Part shown: piece after piece, positions 8,911 to 18,995 of the stretch
Numbering within the stretch: position 1 is the first letter of the stretch
Layout of the letters: the number at the start of each line of letters is the position of its first letter
DNA from: Asparagopsis taxiformis
Lineage: Eukaryota > Rhodophyta > Florideophyceae > Bonnemaisoniales > Bonnemaisoniaceae
Reading direction: 5' to 3'
Assembly: GCA_030407315.1 (NCBI GenBank)
Contig: JALQPE010002149.1
Span: 1 to 38,941, forward strand
Length of the DNA: 38,941 nucleotides
The notes under the pieces: generated by a model
Told to the model about the DNA's origin: nothing
Database searches by the model: none
Seen by the model: the letters and a program-made list of their open reading frames with translations, nothing else
Program-made: the position numbers and the translations under genes

Positions 8911-11900
8911 TCATGCAGCCCTCGGTGGAAATCCGTCTCGCCTACATAGTGCATATATCTCTCCACCCTCCAGCAGTCCGGGTCCGTGCCTTACCTCCCT
9001 CATGTTCTCATCATATTCGCATACACTCCCATTGCAATAGTGCATACCAAACACCTCAGTGACTCCCTCACTCATCTCCACAATTACTGTTCGTCGCCTC
9101 TCTTCGACCTTGAACACTCCTTCATCAGTTTTTTGCAAACCCAGGCAAACTCCATAAGCTGTACCTTGCTCATCTCTCGCACTCTCGTTCCTCAGGATAA
9201 AGAACGCTAGAACAATAAAAAACCGCGGTTCATAATTAATTCTTCCCCGCATTATCTCTGATGTGAGACGAGACGCCGGGTACAGAATCGCTTGTGAAGT
9301 TGCACCATCCTCACATTTCATCTGTTCAGGGCAAACAGCATGGATGATAGCTCCTGATTCTAGAGAGCCAGACCTCTGCACTGTTTTCCTTCCCCACTCT
9401 GTCGTAGTGCTTCTAGAAACTCTTCTCACCCATTCGGCATACTTTCCACACCCGCTTGTTCCGCTTCCGTACCTTTCGGTAAAGAACCGTTTGAAAACAC
9501 CTACAGCACCCTCTGCCATATCACATTTTCCATTCATGTACTCCTTGACCTCGTCAATAGATATACCTCCATGCCCTCTCCACGTCACAATTTCACCATC
9601 CGCCGACAATATCTTTCCTCGACGCTGGGAGAGAAGCTGGAGAACCGGTTCCTGGAAGCAGTTTTTCACTACCTCGTCTTCCACATCTATTTCTCTCCCT
9701 AGCTCCTGTGAAAGAACGTTGACCATTTGAGAGCATTCGGACGAGGACCAATGTTGTGGCTCCATGCCGATTTCGCGCAAAACAATGGCCACTCTCGTCT
9801 GCCAGTCATCCGCAAGAACTAATTCCAGCGCTGAAAGCTGTTCGCTTTGGTGATTGGACATTCTCACACCTTTCTTCAGCGGCTGATGCATCCGTTCGAA
9901 TATAAGCTCCTGCACGTGCTTCACAGAGCCGTAGGCAGGAAGCGTATGAACACAAAACTCGACAAGACGATGAACATTAGGCTTGTCCAAATGTGCTCCT
10001 GCTCCCTTCACTTTCCGACAATACTCATTCAACGTCTCCACGTAGTCTACGGTTCTTCCCAGAATGTATTCATTCCTGCCACCTTCTCCGTCAGCCGTCT
10101 CTACTTCATGTGGACCGTCTTTCCACCATACGGGCATGAAACTAATACACGAAACCAGCTTCTGAAACATCACTACTAGTTTGACGGCCCCATCAAATTT
10201 TTCACGATGACCTTCCCCTTTCCCATCCATCATTCGAGCTGCGTTTTCGAATGCCATAGGTGCTATCAGCAGCACACTGAATATGTCACTCATGTTCATG
10301 GAAAGCAGATTGTTGGTTCCAAATAAACGGTTCTGCCTTCCCATCCTGAACTTCTTCAGAGCGCCCAGAATTTGCAATTCAGCTACCTCTCGAATTCGTG
10401 GGCTGGCAGCTGAAATACAAGCGTTCAGTACATCTTGTGCCAGTCCAGACAATAGATGGTCAGGTGCTATCACTGCGGAACGGTACGGGTCAAAAATTGC
10501 TGGGACAACTGAAACTCCGTTTTCCGTCTTCGGTACTTCTTCCTGCACTGCTTCCAAGGAAGTGCTCAGGACATGAAATGGTAAATCTTCCCCTTCTTCT
10601 GCAGCCAGTCCGAGAGTGCGAAGCTGGGTTTCTGTGGCATCCTTACGTGTCGATGCATTCCGATACTTGCTCCTGGCATGCGTCGATGTTTGCCCGTTCA
10701 CTACCGAAGTGTATGCATTCTTCGTGCCACCAGTACTGCTCAGGTCATATTTGCGGAAACTGCAGATGTGGCACGGAGAGTTTGATGTGTGTCCAAGAAC
10801 ATCCAGGGTATGTGAAACTGCAGGATAGTCTCCAATGCTCCCCACTGGGTCTAGAAATACCACAACATCTTCTCCCTCTGCATTTTTCGTTGGGAAACCC
10901 TCTGTGCTTCCTCGCACTATATCTTGAACGATATATCGCAATACACAATTTGTGGACACTCCCGGAGGTGGCAAACCAATCACTCGAACCGCTTGGTAGC
11001 TTCCCCTTTTCCGAGGCGGTAGATTGAGAGGTAACATATAGCATCCACCAAAACTTCCCTTCCTGCTTGTGAATGGTTCAAAGTCATCCGTGTAAAGGAG
11101 AAATCGGTAAACAAAGTAGTTTCGACCATCCTCCAGCTTTCCCCAACATGGTGCATCTTCTCGCGGAGACGCTGGGTGCCATTGCGACCTGTGGTCTCCG
11201 AAACCATCCGAGAACACCCCTGAAACACGAATTTCTTCATAGTTGGGGCTTCCTAGTCCATCGGGCGGGTTTCTGGCTTCAGCAAAGCTCGCGCCCGGTG
11301 AAAAGCAAAGTAACATGGTGGATGCTTCTCCGACCTGCTCTTTCAAATACCTGTTCACCAATACGACGTGTGGAACAATATCACCCTCTTCCATTCCAAT
11401 TGGTAATAGAACGGTTATCACGTCCCCAGCTCGTGTTCCTTTTCCCTTGGCTCCTGCTCCGATTACACATTGCGATATCGCTCGCAGAGCATGCTGCCTC
11501 TCCCATTCCAATAGATGTGACATTCGCGGCTGCAGATATTTTTCGACATGCACATCATGCTCACCGTCGTGTCGAGCCTCATAGGTAACTATGGTCCTAG
11601 CATGAAGTTCCCACAACGACGTAACCGCCACTCTTCTCCTCTTCGGTTTCCCACCATCTCTGTCATTCTTCCTGAACCCTTTTGCTCTTTCGATGACGGC
11701 AACCTGACGAGCTCCTGGATGACATCAGATTCGAATTGCTGTTCCATCAGGTACATAAATGTGCTTCAAACCCTTTTTCCCATCGCTGTCAATGGGAACA
11801 ACTGCTGTGCGAACGAATGGGTCGCTCAAAACACCCCTCCTGCACTTTGCAATGAACGAATCTTCAATGCTGCACTCTGCGGTTGATTTTTCTCCTTCCG

Positions 11901-12714
11901 AGCTTCGATTGTTCGCATCACTGCGGAATGCTTTAAAGATTGGTCGAGTCTGGACATCTTTCAGAGCCCATGTGCTTGGGAGTACAATACGAACTTTCGC
12001 CATTCCTCCACAATTGTCTCTGTCATCTGTTGTTCCACGGGTTCCTACTCCACCTCGATGCTGTGCAGCTCTTGCTCCGCTCTTTCGAAGGTCTATCGGA
12101 AACTCGATGTCACAGCTCTTTGCATAGCAGTGTTTCCTCAAGAATGGTAGTATCTTCTGTCGCATCACAGAGTCCGACGGGACGTGCTCACTTGGATCTC
12201 TGCGGAAATTCATTCCGAACAGGGTACCTTCATAGTGGGCTCTTGTCATTCTTTGAGTTCCACTCAGCTGAAGAGCCCCATACATCGCAGGCCATTGTAG
12301 TAATGCCTTGAAATCACCACATGCTTCATCCCCAGCATTTCGGTCTATCGGGCCTCCAGTTGAAATGGAATCAGAACCTCGTCCGGTTGCTTCTTCCGAT
12401 TCCATTAGCGTGCTCGATGCTACGTAGATGTCACTTCCAGATTCATCGTTGTTGCTGTACACATCAATACAACCTTCTATTGTGTCACCCATAGGGATTG
12501 GGGACTCCAATAGGTCATCTGTGGTACACTCACGTCGTAGCTCATTACCTCTCGGGATTTCTTTGTTCATGCAGGCTGCATCACTGCTGCGTATTTCTCC
12601 CTGCAGTTTCCTAGGAAGCTGTTTACTGGGACTGGCCACATTGAGTGAATCGAATCTCGCCTTTGTCCTACGACTTGTGGTTTTCTTTCGAATAGGAGTC
12701 CGTCTCGGAGCCAT
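8911..12714 (-). pseudogene. Tnp2/Plavaka-like transposase, one in-frame TGA
   Basis: A 1267-codon frame starting at ATG 12714 (context AAGATGG) and ending at TGA 8911-8913. Codon 330 is TGA (11725-11727); the same frame is otherwise fully open, with no frame shift. The first 330 codons are basic and low complexity (TPIRKKTTSRRTK looks like a nuclear localisation signal). The core has LLYTDDFEPF (residue about 541) followed by a Gly/Leu-rich GGCYMLPLNLPP, then VVFLDPVGSIGDYP (about 617-631), LGHTSNSPCHICSF (about 640-653) and IAPDHLLSGLAQDVLN. This Asp ... Asp ... GH-x-CxxC ... DHLL order is that of Tnp2-like transposases of the CACTA/Plavaka group. Because only one nonsense codon interrupts 3.8 kb, the copy is recent or the stop is read through. 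Two genes (330 and about 937 codons) are the alternative. Confidence 0.68.
11725..11727 (-). other. In-frame TGA splitting the transposase frame
   Basis: The TGA lies between VPDGTAIRI and CHPGARQVAV in one continuous frame. The residues after it are coding-like and lead into the basic KRRRVAVTS segment before any good ATG, so an independent second gene would need a start well inside the domain. TGG or CGA to TGA by one transition is the simplest origin. Confidence 0.6.
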
Positions 12715-13304
12715 CTTGATGTTTTTGTTCTTTTCTTCTTCGCTCAGTTTTGTTGCATAGAATACAACTCTAAACTTCTATGACATGACTACTATCTCAA
12801 TACAGTACTACTACTTTTAACCGTTACGAAACCTTTCCAGGCTTTCATTCGATCCAATGAACTGGTTCACCACAATGCTTTGCCCTATGCTCATTGCTTT
12901 ATGCACATTGATTGCTATTTCATCCGGACTCAACATCGTTTTGCTATCTTGTATCGCATCCCCTAACCACAAACCCAGCCAAGATGTATCCATTTCCGGA
13001 AAACGGCCGTTTATTTCGCAGTGATGCTCTAGGCACTAATACTGAATCTGATTTTCTCATAAACGTACTTCCTACTCGTATACTCTACCATTTTCGGCCC
13101 TATTTACAAGTTGAAAGCACAATCTCTCGTTGAATCGTACTCGGTGTGATATCTTAAATTAGCATAAATTTATATATTGCAATGCAGATTCACTGCTCGC
13201 TTGCAACATGAAAATTATAAAATTTCTCCCACACTGCTGTTTCCTAGCCGCCCAAATCCACGTGGCCCGCTTTGACTGCCTGCCAAGTGTGCTCAGAGCA
13301 TGCA

Positions 13305-13314
13305 ATGACGTCAT
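13305..13314. promoter_or_regulatory. ATGACGTCAT palindrome, copy 1
   Basis: A perfect 10-bp palindrome containing TGACGTCA, the consensus site of CRE/ATF-type bZIP factors. It lies about 590 bp upstream of the minus-strand transposase start. A second identical copy is 143 bp away. Confidence 0.35.
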
Positions 13315-13447
13315 CGATATATACCGTCCAAATCATCACTGGAAGCGCGGACTCCTCGTCCAGGAAAGTGCGCCATTTTTCCTACTCTTCACCTCCCCCT
13401 TTCCAGTAGGCCCCATATGCTAGTGTTTTTCCTATATTTCTGTAGTG

Positions 13448-13457
13448 ATGACGTCAT
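13448..13457. promoter_or_regulatory. ATGACGTCAT palindrome, copy 2
   Basis: The second identical 10-bp palindrome. Two exact copies within 150 bp are unlikely by chance at this composition, but function is inferred only from the known bZIP consensus. Confidence 0.35.
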
Positions 13458-13673
13458 TATAGACTAGAGAAGGCGGTAGAAGATACAATAATTTTGCGCC
13501 TGTTCTGCCAGGTCATGTGCTTCAAAGCGTAATTCGCACCCTAGGTATCGTTTTTCTGGGCCTCCCATCGCACCGCTCCGTTTCAAACTCATCCCTCTAT
13601 TGTTCTCCTACACGTCATTTCCGCCCGCAGAGTGCTACTTAAACGACAGATTCTGGAAATCCCTGTTTCCATC

Positions 13674-13814
13674 TTCATATCCGTCGGAAACAAAGCAACA
13701 ACCTTGGCCGTGGAAGCAGTATAGATCATCTAAACTGCTTCCAAAGCGTAAGTTGTAGATCATCAATACTGCTTCCAAGGCCAAAGTTGTTGCTTTGTCT
13801 CCGACGGATATGAA
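13674..13814. repeat. 141-bp near-perfect hairpin
   Basis: The left arm from 13674 (TTCATATCCGTCGG, then an AAGCAACAAC segment and a TGGAAGCAGTAT segment) is mirrored by the right arm ending CCGACGGATATGAA at 13814. Arms are about 58 bp with roughly six mismatches; the central unpaired part is about 24 bp. A transcript from either strand would fold into a long stem. It could be a MITE-like foldback element or a small-RNA precursor. Confidence 0.8.
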
Positions 13815-14515
13815 CCATGATGGTACGTTTCCACAACTCACGCCACTAACCCAGTTTTCTATTTGTTTTCTCTTTCTCAGGTTTCCAGTCGGTGAGTGTT
13901 CCACTTCTACTTTCATTTATCTTTCTCTCTTACCACTTCTCCACTACTTTTCTTTTCTGCCTGTGAGTACATATCTCAATTTGGGATGCAATGGTATTTG
14001 TTAAGGTACGTTAGTCTCCTAATCACCATCAATTTCCCCCTCCAATTCAACGTCACTAACTTGTTTCCTTTCTCTACATCATTTTTTCTTCTTCTCTTCA
14101 TTTCCTAGCTTATTCATGCAGCTCAATCAGTTGATAGATTTCTAGACTTTTCTAGTAGTTTTAGTTTTACTCGTCGGAATAGTGTTAGTTGTAGTAGCAT
14201 TTTTAACATAGGGATTGTTTATTCTCAATGTAGCCTGCGCAAATAAACAAATCCAGAGTGAAGCTTCCCATATCGCACCCTCTTAGACTGCTACCTATCC
14301 TACCGCGTATACCTCTCGCTAGCTCATAGTCACTACGAAATAAAAATTCCTAGCCGTACTATTCTGTCCATTTCCAAGTAGATACCGTCCATGCCCCATC
14401 CTCATAGCGCTAGAACTGCCTCCCTCTACCCCAAAAGATGCCCACGACAGCGTGACGCTCCATCTCATCCACCACTCCCAGACACCGAATTTTACTATAT
14501 CAGGACACTACTTTT
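13815..14515. other. Gene-free T/C-rich stretch
   Basis: T- and C-rich sequence with many TTTCT and CTTCT runs and no coding frame that I support. It separates the hairpin from the 35-bp repeat array. Confidence 0.5.
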
Positions 14516-15160
14516 ACTGTCTCCAGGTGCTGCCCAGGGCAGCACGAAATACTGTCTCCAGGTGCTGCCCAGGGCAGCACAAAGTACTGTCTACAGGTGC
14601 TGCCCAGGGCAGCACGAAATACTGTCTCCAGGTGCTGCCCAGGGCAGCACGAAATACTGTCTCCAGGTGCTGCCCAGGGTAGCACAAAGTACTGTCTACA
14701 GGTACTGCCCAGGGCAGCACAAAGTACTGTCTACAGGTACTGCCCAGGACAGTGAAAATCACTGTCTCCAGGTACTGCCCAGGACAGTGAAAATCACTGT
14801 CTCCAGGTACTGCCCAGGACAGTGCACCGTGTTGGTTCCATCTATTGTCCCAGGCAGCGTATTTCACTATCCGGCCATGTTGCCTTGGCCAATACAAAAC
14901 ACTATCCGCCAACACTGCCCAGTACAGTAAATTACATCATATCCAACTATTGAATAAATCATTAATTTTTACTGTCTCCATTCACTGCCTCAGACAGTAC
15001 TGTGAGACAGTGTTTTTTACTGTCTGCAGACAGTGTTCCGTACTGTCTGCCAGACAGTGCAAATCACTGTCTCCAAGTGTGGCATTAATTTTCATTTGCC
15101 GCATAGTGATTTTTACTGTCTCAGACAGTAAAAATCACTGTCTCGCAGTACTGTCTGAGG
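14516..15160. repeat. 35-bp palindromic repeat array with graded decay
   Basis: Nine clear 35-bp units run 14516-14830. Each starts ACTGTCTCCAGG and holds the dyad GTGCTGCCCAGGGCAGCAC or the later form ACTGCCCAGGACAGT. The 35-bp phase continues for about five more, strongly diverged units to about 15005; then ACTGTCT...AGACAGT dyads continue at irregular spacing to 15160. Left units are almost identical and right units degenerate. The minus-strand zinc-finger frame ends inside the right edge (stop at 15135-15137), so the array may be the subterminal repeat block of that element. Confidence 0.85.
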
Positions 15161-15548
15161 CCCCCTTTTCAACACCGTAGTGTTCCCCGTGCATGTCCAT
15201 TGTATTCATTCCGATTGCTAACATATTCAACGCCCGATCGGATTCAACTTGGGAAAGGGAGAGGTTGTCCTTTGACAGAACATTGGTAAGCACTGATAGT
15301 GATCTATGCTCTGCTCCCAGCCATTTCTTTTCCCGTAACATGTCTAACATTTTCCGTACATCTATTGTTGACAGAGAATCTTGGTCATGATGTGTTGAGA
15401 TAAAGTTTTCTTTGTCAGTTGAATCATTATCTTCCCAGGAGGTTATCATATTTTTGAAATGATTCATCATGTCGAAGAACTGTAGTGTCGTGTAGAAAGA
15501 AAGTTGTAAAGACTCTGCAGTTGCATTCCCAGCTCCGAATATGGTAGG
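15135..15548 (-). pseudogene. 3' part of zinc-finger element gene, cut off by the Gypsy insertion
   Basis: The frame is open from the Gypsy insertion edge (15548) to a TGA at 15135-15137. After removal of the Gypsy element and one GTAGG copy, it continues without a shift the frame that stops at the other insertion edge (27472-27476). The encoded tail is acidic, then helical (KMLDMLREKKWL). The last codons lie in the ACTGTCT repeat block. This is the C-terminus of the same protein as the 27477-31057 entry. Confidence 0.7.
15544..15548. repeat. Target-site duplication, left copy (GTAGG)
   Basis: GTAGG immediately before the TG of the 5' LTR matches GTAGG immediately after the CA of the 3' LTR. 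Five bases is the usual Ty3/Gypsy duplication. Confidence 0.92.
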
Positions 15549-16339
15549 TGTGGTGCGATTTATGCCGCTAACGCGAACGCGGGTTGAAGCGATGTCGACG
15601 AGTTGAGTCCGCGTGCATCCGTGCTGAGTTAGTTAGTAAGCGAGCGTACGCGTAGCGAGCCGATTACGTGTCATGGTGCACCTGCGCGAGCGCGTGCGAC
15701 TGCGAGCCCGGCGCCACGTGTAGCGAATTCTACGAATTTCCCTTTATTTCCCCTTTTTGGGTTTTTTATGACGAAAGTCTTTTTCCAAAATATTTCCCTT
15801 TTTGCGTGCGAGCGAGCGGCCGCCGGCCGGCCGCGTAAGGACAACCTGTCCCCAGTAGTTAGCTACTAATGGTCGTTCTGCTTCGCACCTTACCAATAAA
15901 CAGCCAGCACTTTCGCAGCTACGAGTTAACCGTCTAGCGCGTCGCGAGGACTGATTGCGTTACGACTTTGCGTGCGAATTGCTCACGATCGCCGACGTAC
16001 GTTTGCGCGCGCCGCGTATACGGATCGTCGAACTGCGTCGCACCGCGATAGCGCGCGTTGGGTCGCATACCACTCGGCCAGGGATTTACGACCCCTGCGT
16101 GGATCGCGTTGCGCTCGAGTTTACTCGGTGACCTCACCCTGAGATCACGGCTTGCGCCGGCCCGCGAATGCCGTGTTGCGATCGATCCCTACGCGTTCCG
16201 CCGTTGTACCACCCGTTCGCCACCGCGACCGAGCGACGCGCGAAACGCAAGTTCAACCAGCGCGATCCGGTTCACCTCGCCCTGGCACGGTTGCAATTCT
16301 AGAACTCCCTTAGCGATCGCCATCCCGGCTGGTCCTACA
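15549..16339 (+). repeat. Gypsy 5' LTR
   Basis: 791 bp, starting TGTGGTGCG and ending GGTCCTACA. It differs from the 3' LTR at four places that I can see: three one-base length differences in short runs and one substitution. Confidence 0.93.
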
Positions 16340-16363
16340 ACTGGTCTCTCGACCTAGAATTGC
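16293..16363 (+). promoter_or_regulatory. Inverted repeat spanning LTR end and primer-binding region
   Basis: GCAATTCTAG (16293-16302, in the LTR end) is the exact reverse complement of CTAGAATTGC (16354-16363, in the leader). The stem would place the LTR end and the TGGTCTCTCGACC primer-site candidate (from 16342) in its loop. GGTT before and AACC after extend the pairing with a small bulge. Structured leaders occur around retroelement primer sites; the exact role here is inference. Confidence 0.5.
16342..16354 (+). other. Candidate primer-binding site
   Basis: Two bases after the LTR, the sequence begins TGGTCTCTCGACC. A tRNA primer site normally starts TGG, complementary to the CCA end. 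I could not assign the primer tRNA by eye, so the call rests on position and the TGG. Confidence 0.4.
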
Positions 16364-16917
16364 GCGAACCGACGTGCGAACTCAGCGAAGCACAGAAACT
16401 TCGCTTGGGGAAACACGGGACGCCTAATCCTACCGCTTACTCTAACTTTACCCCCTTCCGTTCGTCGTGCGCGACAGCGAGGGCGATCGACGCGTGCGCG
16501 CGTATCGCTATCCCGGAAGCGGTGCTACAGCCTCTCTGGTTATCTATTACTATCCTATCCCTACTACGACGGTTCGCTACGCGGAACGACGCGATCGACA
16601 ACGCAGCGCGTGCGCGCGCTATTCTGCAACCCTAACGCTGGTTCGGCGGTGCCGAAAATATTGGGTTCGCAGGCGATCGAAACCCGTCTTCGCACGTTCC
16701 GAGCGAGGAAGAAGCCCTCCTGCGAGCGAACTCGTCCCCCTCACCCCTACTACGCGCGCCCGATACGCAGACAATTTTCGGGAAGCGCTTCCCTTTTTAC
16801 TCGCCAATTTTTCGACGCGCCGACGAAAGAATTTGAAGCGCGCCGATTTCCCCTTTTTCCTTTCCCATCATCCCTTTTCCCTTTCTGCCTAAGCGACGTA
16901 AGAACGCGACCGCGCCG

Positions 16918-18884
16918 ATGGACTCCTCCGCGCGCGAGCGATCGAACGCGCCGACCGAACCGCCGCCAGTCGCGTCGCAAACGCACGCAGTCGACGCACT
17001 GGTTGCGTCACATATCCCTGATCCTACCACTTCACCGTGGCCGCCGCTACCGACGCAAGCGCTCGCGAGTATCGACGACGACGCGCAAACGTCCGACGAT
17101 GGCGCTGCAACGAAGCGCGAGGCCGAATTCCGCGTTTCGGGCGTGCCCGCTACGCCGTCCGCAACGCTTCCGAGCCTGGTCTGACAAGTGGTGGACGACC
17201 CTACGTTTCAATGCATGCTCCAGGCTGAAGTACGAGCTGCTGTGGAAGGCGTCATCAAGGGTCAATCGCTTGGACTGACCGCTCAGATGAGGGCGCAAGT
17301 CCACAACCTAATCGTCACGACGATGGACTCCCGCGAGAAGCAAAACACCGATCGCGCGAAAATCGAGCGCGAACCGCAGCGCGCGCGACTCCGACGAGTT
17401 ACGCACGCGAGGCGGACCCCGAAGGCTGGCTGGAACTGGCGCGCCAGGACCTGTCATTCGATGACTACCCGCGCTCGGATAGCGACGACGGACCCGCGCA
17501 TCCCGGACTGGAGGAAATCCAGCCATTGAACGAACTATTCACGCGCGCGCTTTCGTATCGCACGTATCGCTTGCGTAATACGGACCGCGCGTTTAACCGA
17601 GCCATTGCGAGCGAATTGGCTAACACCGCGAAGATGGTGCGCTATTCGATGCAAGGCGAGAATTTCACGGGCGCTGACGGAATCTCCGTGCTATCGTTCC
17701 TGAAGTACTTCAAGAGCGCATGCTACGACACCGGCGTATCCGAAGGCGCCGCGCTACCGATTCTCAAGTATTTCCTGGCCGACGAGGCGCGCGACACGTT
17801 CCAAACATACGTGGGACGAACGTTCCGAGGAGCGCGCGCGGGCGTCGATTCGATTACGTGCTACGCGGAAGCCGTTCAGTGGCTCTTGCTAACCTATGCG
17901 CGCGAAGGTGACGTCGCGCAAGCGTACCGGGACGTGGCGCAACAAACGCAAGACCCGAGGGAAACCGAAACGCAATTCGCTACACGATTACGACGCCGAG
18001 CGCTGCGCTGCGGCGATGCGTTTAGCAAGCGTACGCTTGTTTCTATTTTCGTCGACGGTCTACGCCCCTACGCGCAACACCTCGTACGGGACGCGCTGTC
18101 TCGCGACCCGCGTCGATACACCTTTCGAGAGCTAGTCTCTATGGCGCAGAGCCACGGGGATACGCACCGAGCGATGACGCCGACGATGAGCGCGCGACCG
18201 CTATTACGACGGACGCCCGCGCTATAAGTGGACGAGGAAGAGACACCGACGCTACAAGCGCTGACCGTGGGGCACACCCCGCCATCAGGCTTCTCATCGC
18301 CAAACGTCTCAACCTCCGCCGCGACGCCGCACGCTCCGCGCGAACGAAAGTTCTCGACCCTGAGCCCCATGCGAAGCCCAACCTCACTTGGCACTCCCTC
18401 GTCGAACTATCGCACGCCACACTCTCGCGACGCATCGCCCGCCGACCGCGCGCGACGCTTTGCGCATAGCGACGACCGGGAACACGAACGAAAGGGACCG
18501 TACACGGCGCACATACCGCGCGCGACTTCCCGACCGCCTACCGTGAGACAGACGGCACCGGCTGACACGTCTCGCACGGCGGCATTCCGATGTCTGATAT
18601 GCCGAAAGTTCGGGCACCCGATGGTGAATTGTCCGCTGCTCTCGTCCGAACAACGGGCCGCGATTCGCGAGATGCATAGCCACGCGCGCCTAACGCCCGA
18701 AGAACTGAACCTGCAGCGTAACGTTCAGGTTTTCGAGGTTTCGGCGGACGACGACGCACGAGAGCGCGAAAGCGAGCGCGAAAGCGAACGCACGCGCGAA
18801 AACGAGGCGCACGACGGTGAGCAGCTTACGCCACACTCGGTTCGCTTCGCAGAAGACCTGGGAAACGCTTACGAGGAGTCGTAG
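16918..18884 (+). pseudogene. Gypsy gag
   Basis: Gag capsid protein of the chromovirus. The frame opens at ATG 16918, meets TGA at 17182-17184, continues in the same frame (a helical, charged segment), then shifts by one base near 17370 at a CGCGCG run into the frame that runs to 18227. A capsid-like helical region lies at 17526-18130 (SFLKYFKSACYDTG, FADEARDTFQTYVG-like segments). TAA at 18225-18227 precedes a Pro/Ser/Arg-rich stretch and a CCHC zinc knuckle, CLICRKFGHPMVNC (near 18595), that binds RNA in Gag proteins. The frame ends at TAG 18882-18884. So one shift and two stops break it. Confidence 0.75.
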
Positions 18885-18995
18885 CGGGTGGGCCGACTCC
18901 TCCTAACCTAACGGAAACGCGACGCGCGACAACGCAACCGACGCGCAAAAAACCGCCTCCGTTACCACCCGAAACTGTTTCAGACCCCTACCGCG

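Larger units (their letters stand above)
12715..13673. other. Gene-free stretch upstream of the transposase gene
   Basis: No coding frame that I support. It should contain the promoter of the minus-strand transposase gene. It has an AT-rich patch (13155-13180) and two identical 10-bp bZIP-type palindromes, listed separately. I found no clear terminal inverted repeat matching the palindrome array on the other side of the gene. Confidence 0.5.

Noticed and set aside
9847..11588. Plus-strand frames of 100-209 codons opposite the Tnp2/Plavaka-like gene
   Set aside because: Shadows of a 1267-codon minus-strand frame that has domain motifs.
14391..14930. 179-codon plus-strand frame and a 133-codon minus-strand frame with repeated Gln-Val-Leu-Pro or Trp-Ala-Ala-Pro peptides
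   Set aside because: Both are translations of the 35-bp array; the frame rotates with each unit and both strands are open only because the unit lacks stops.
14516..15160. Possible CRISPR array
   Set aside because: Units are directly adjacent with no unique spacers, and the context is eukaryotic with no cas genes.
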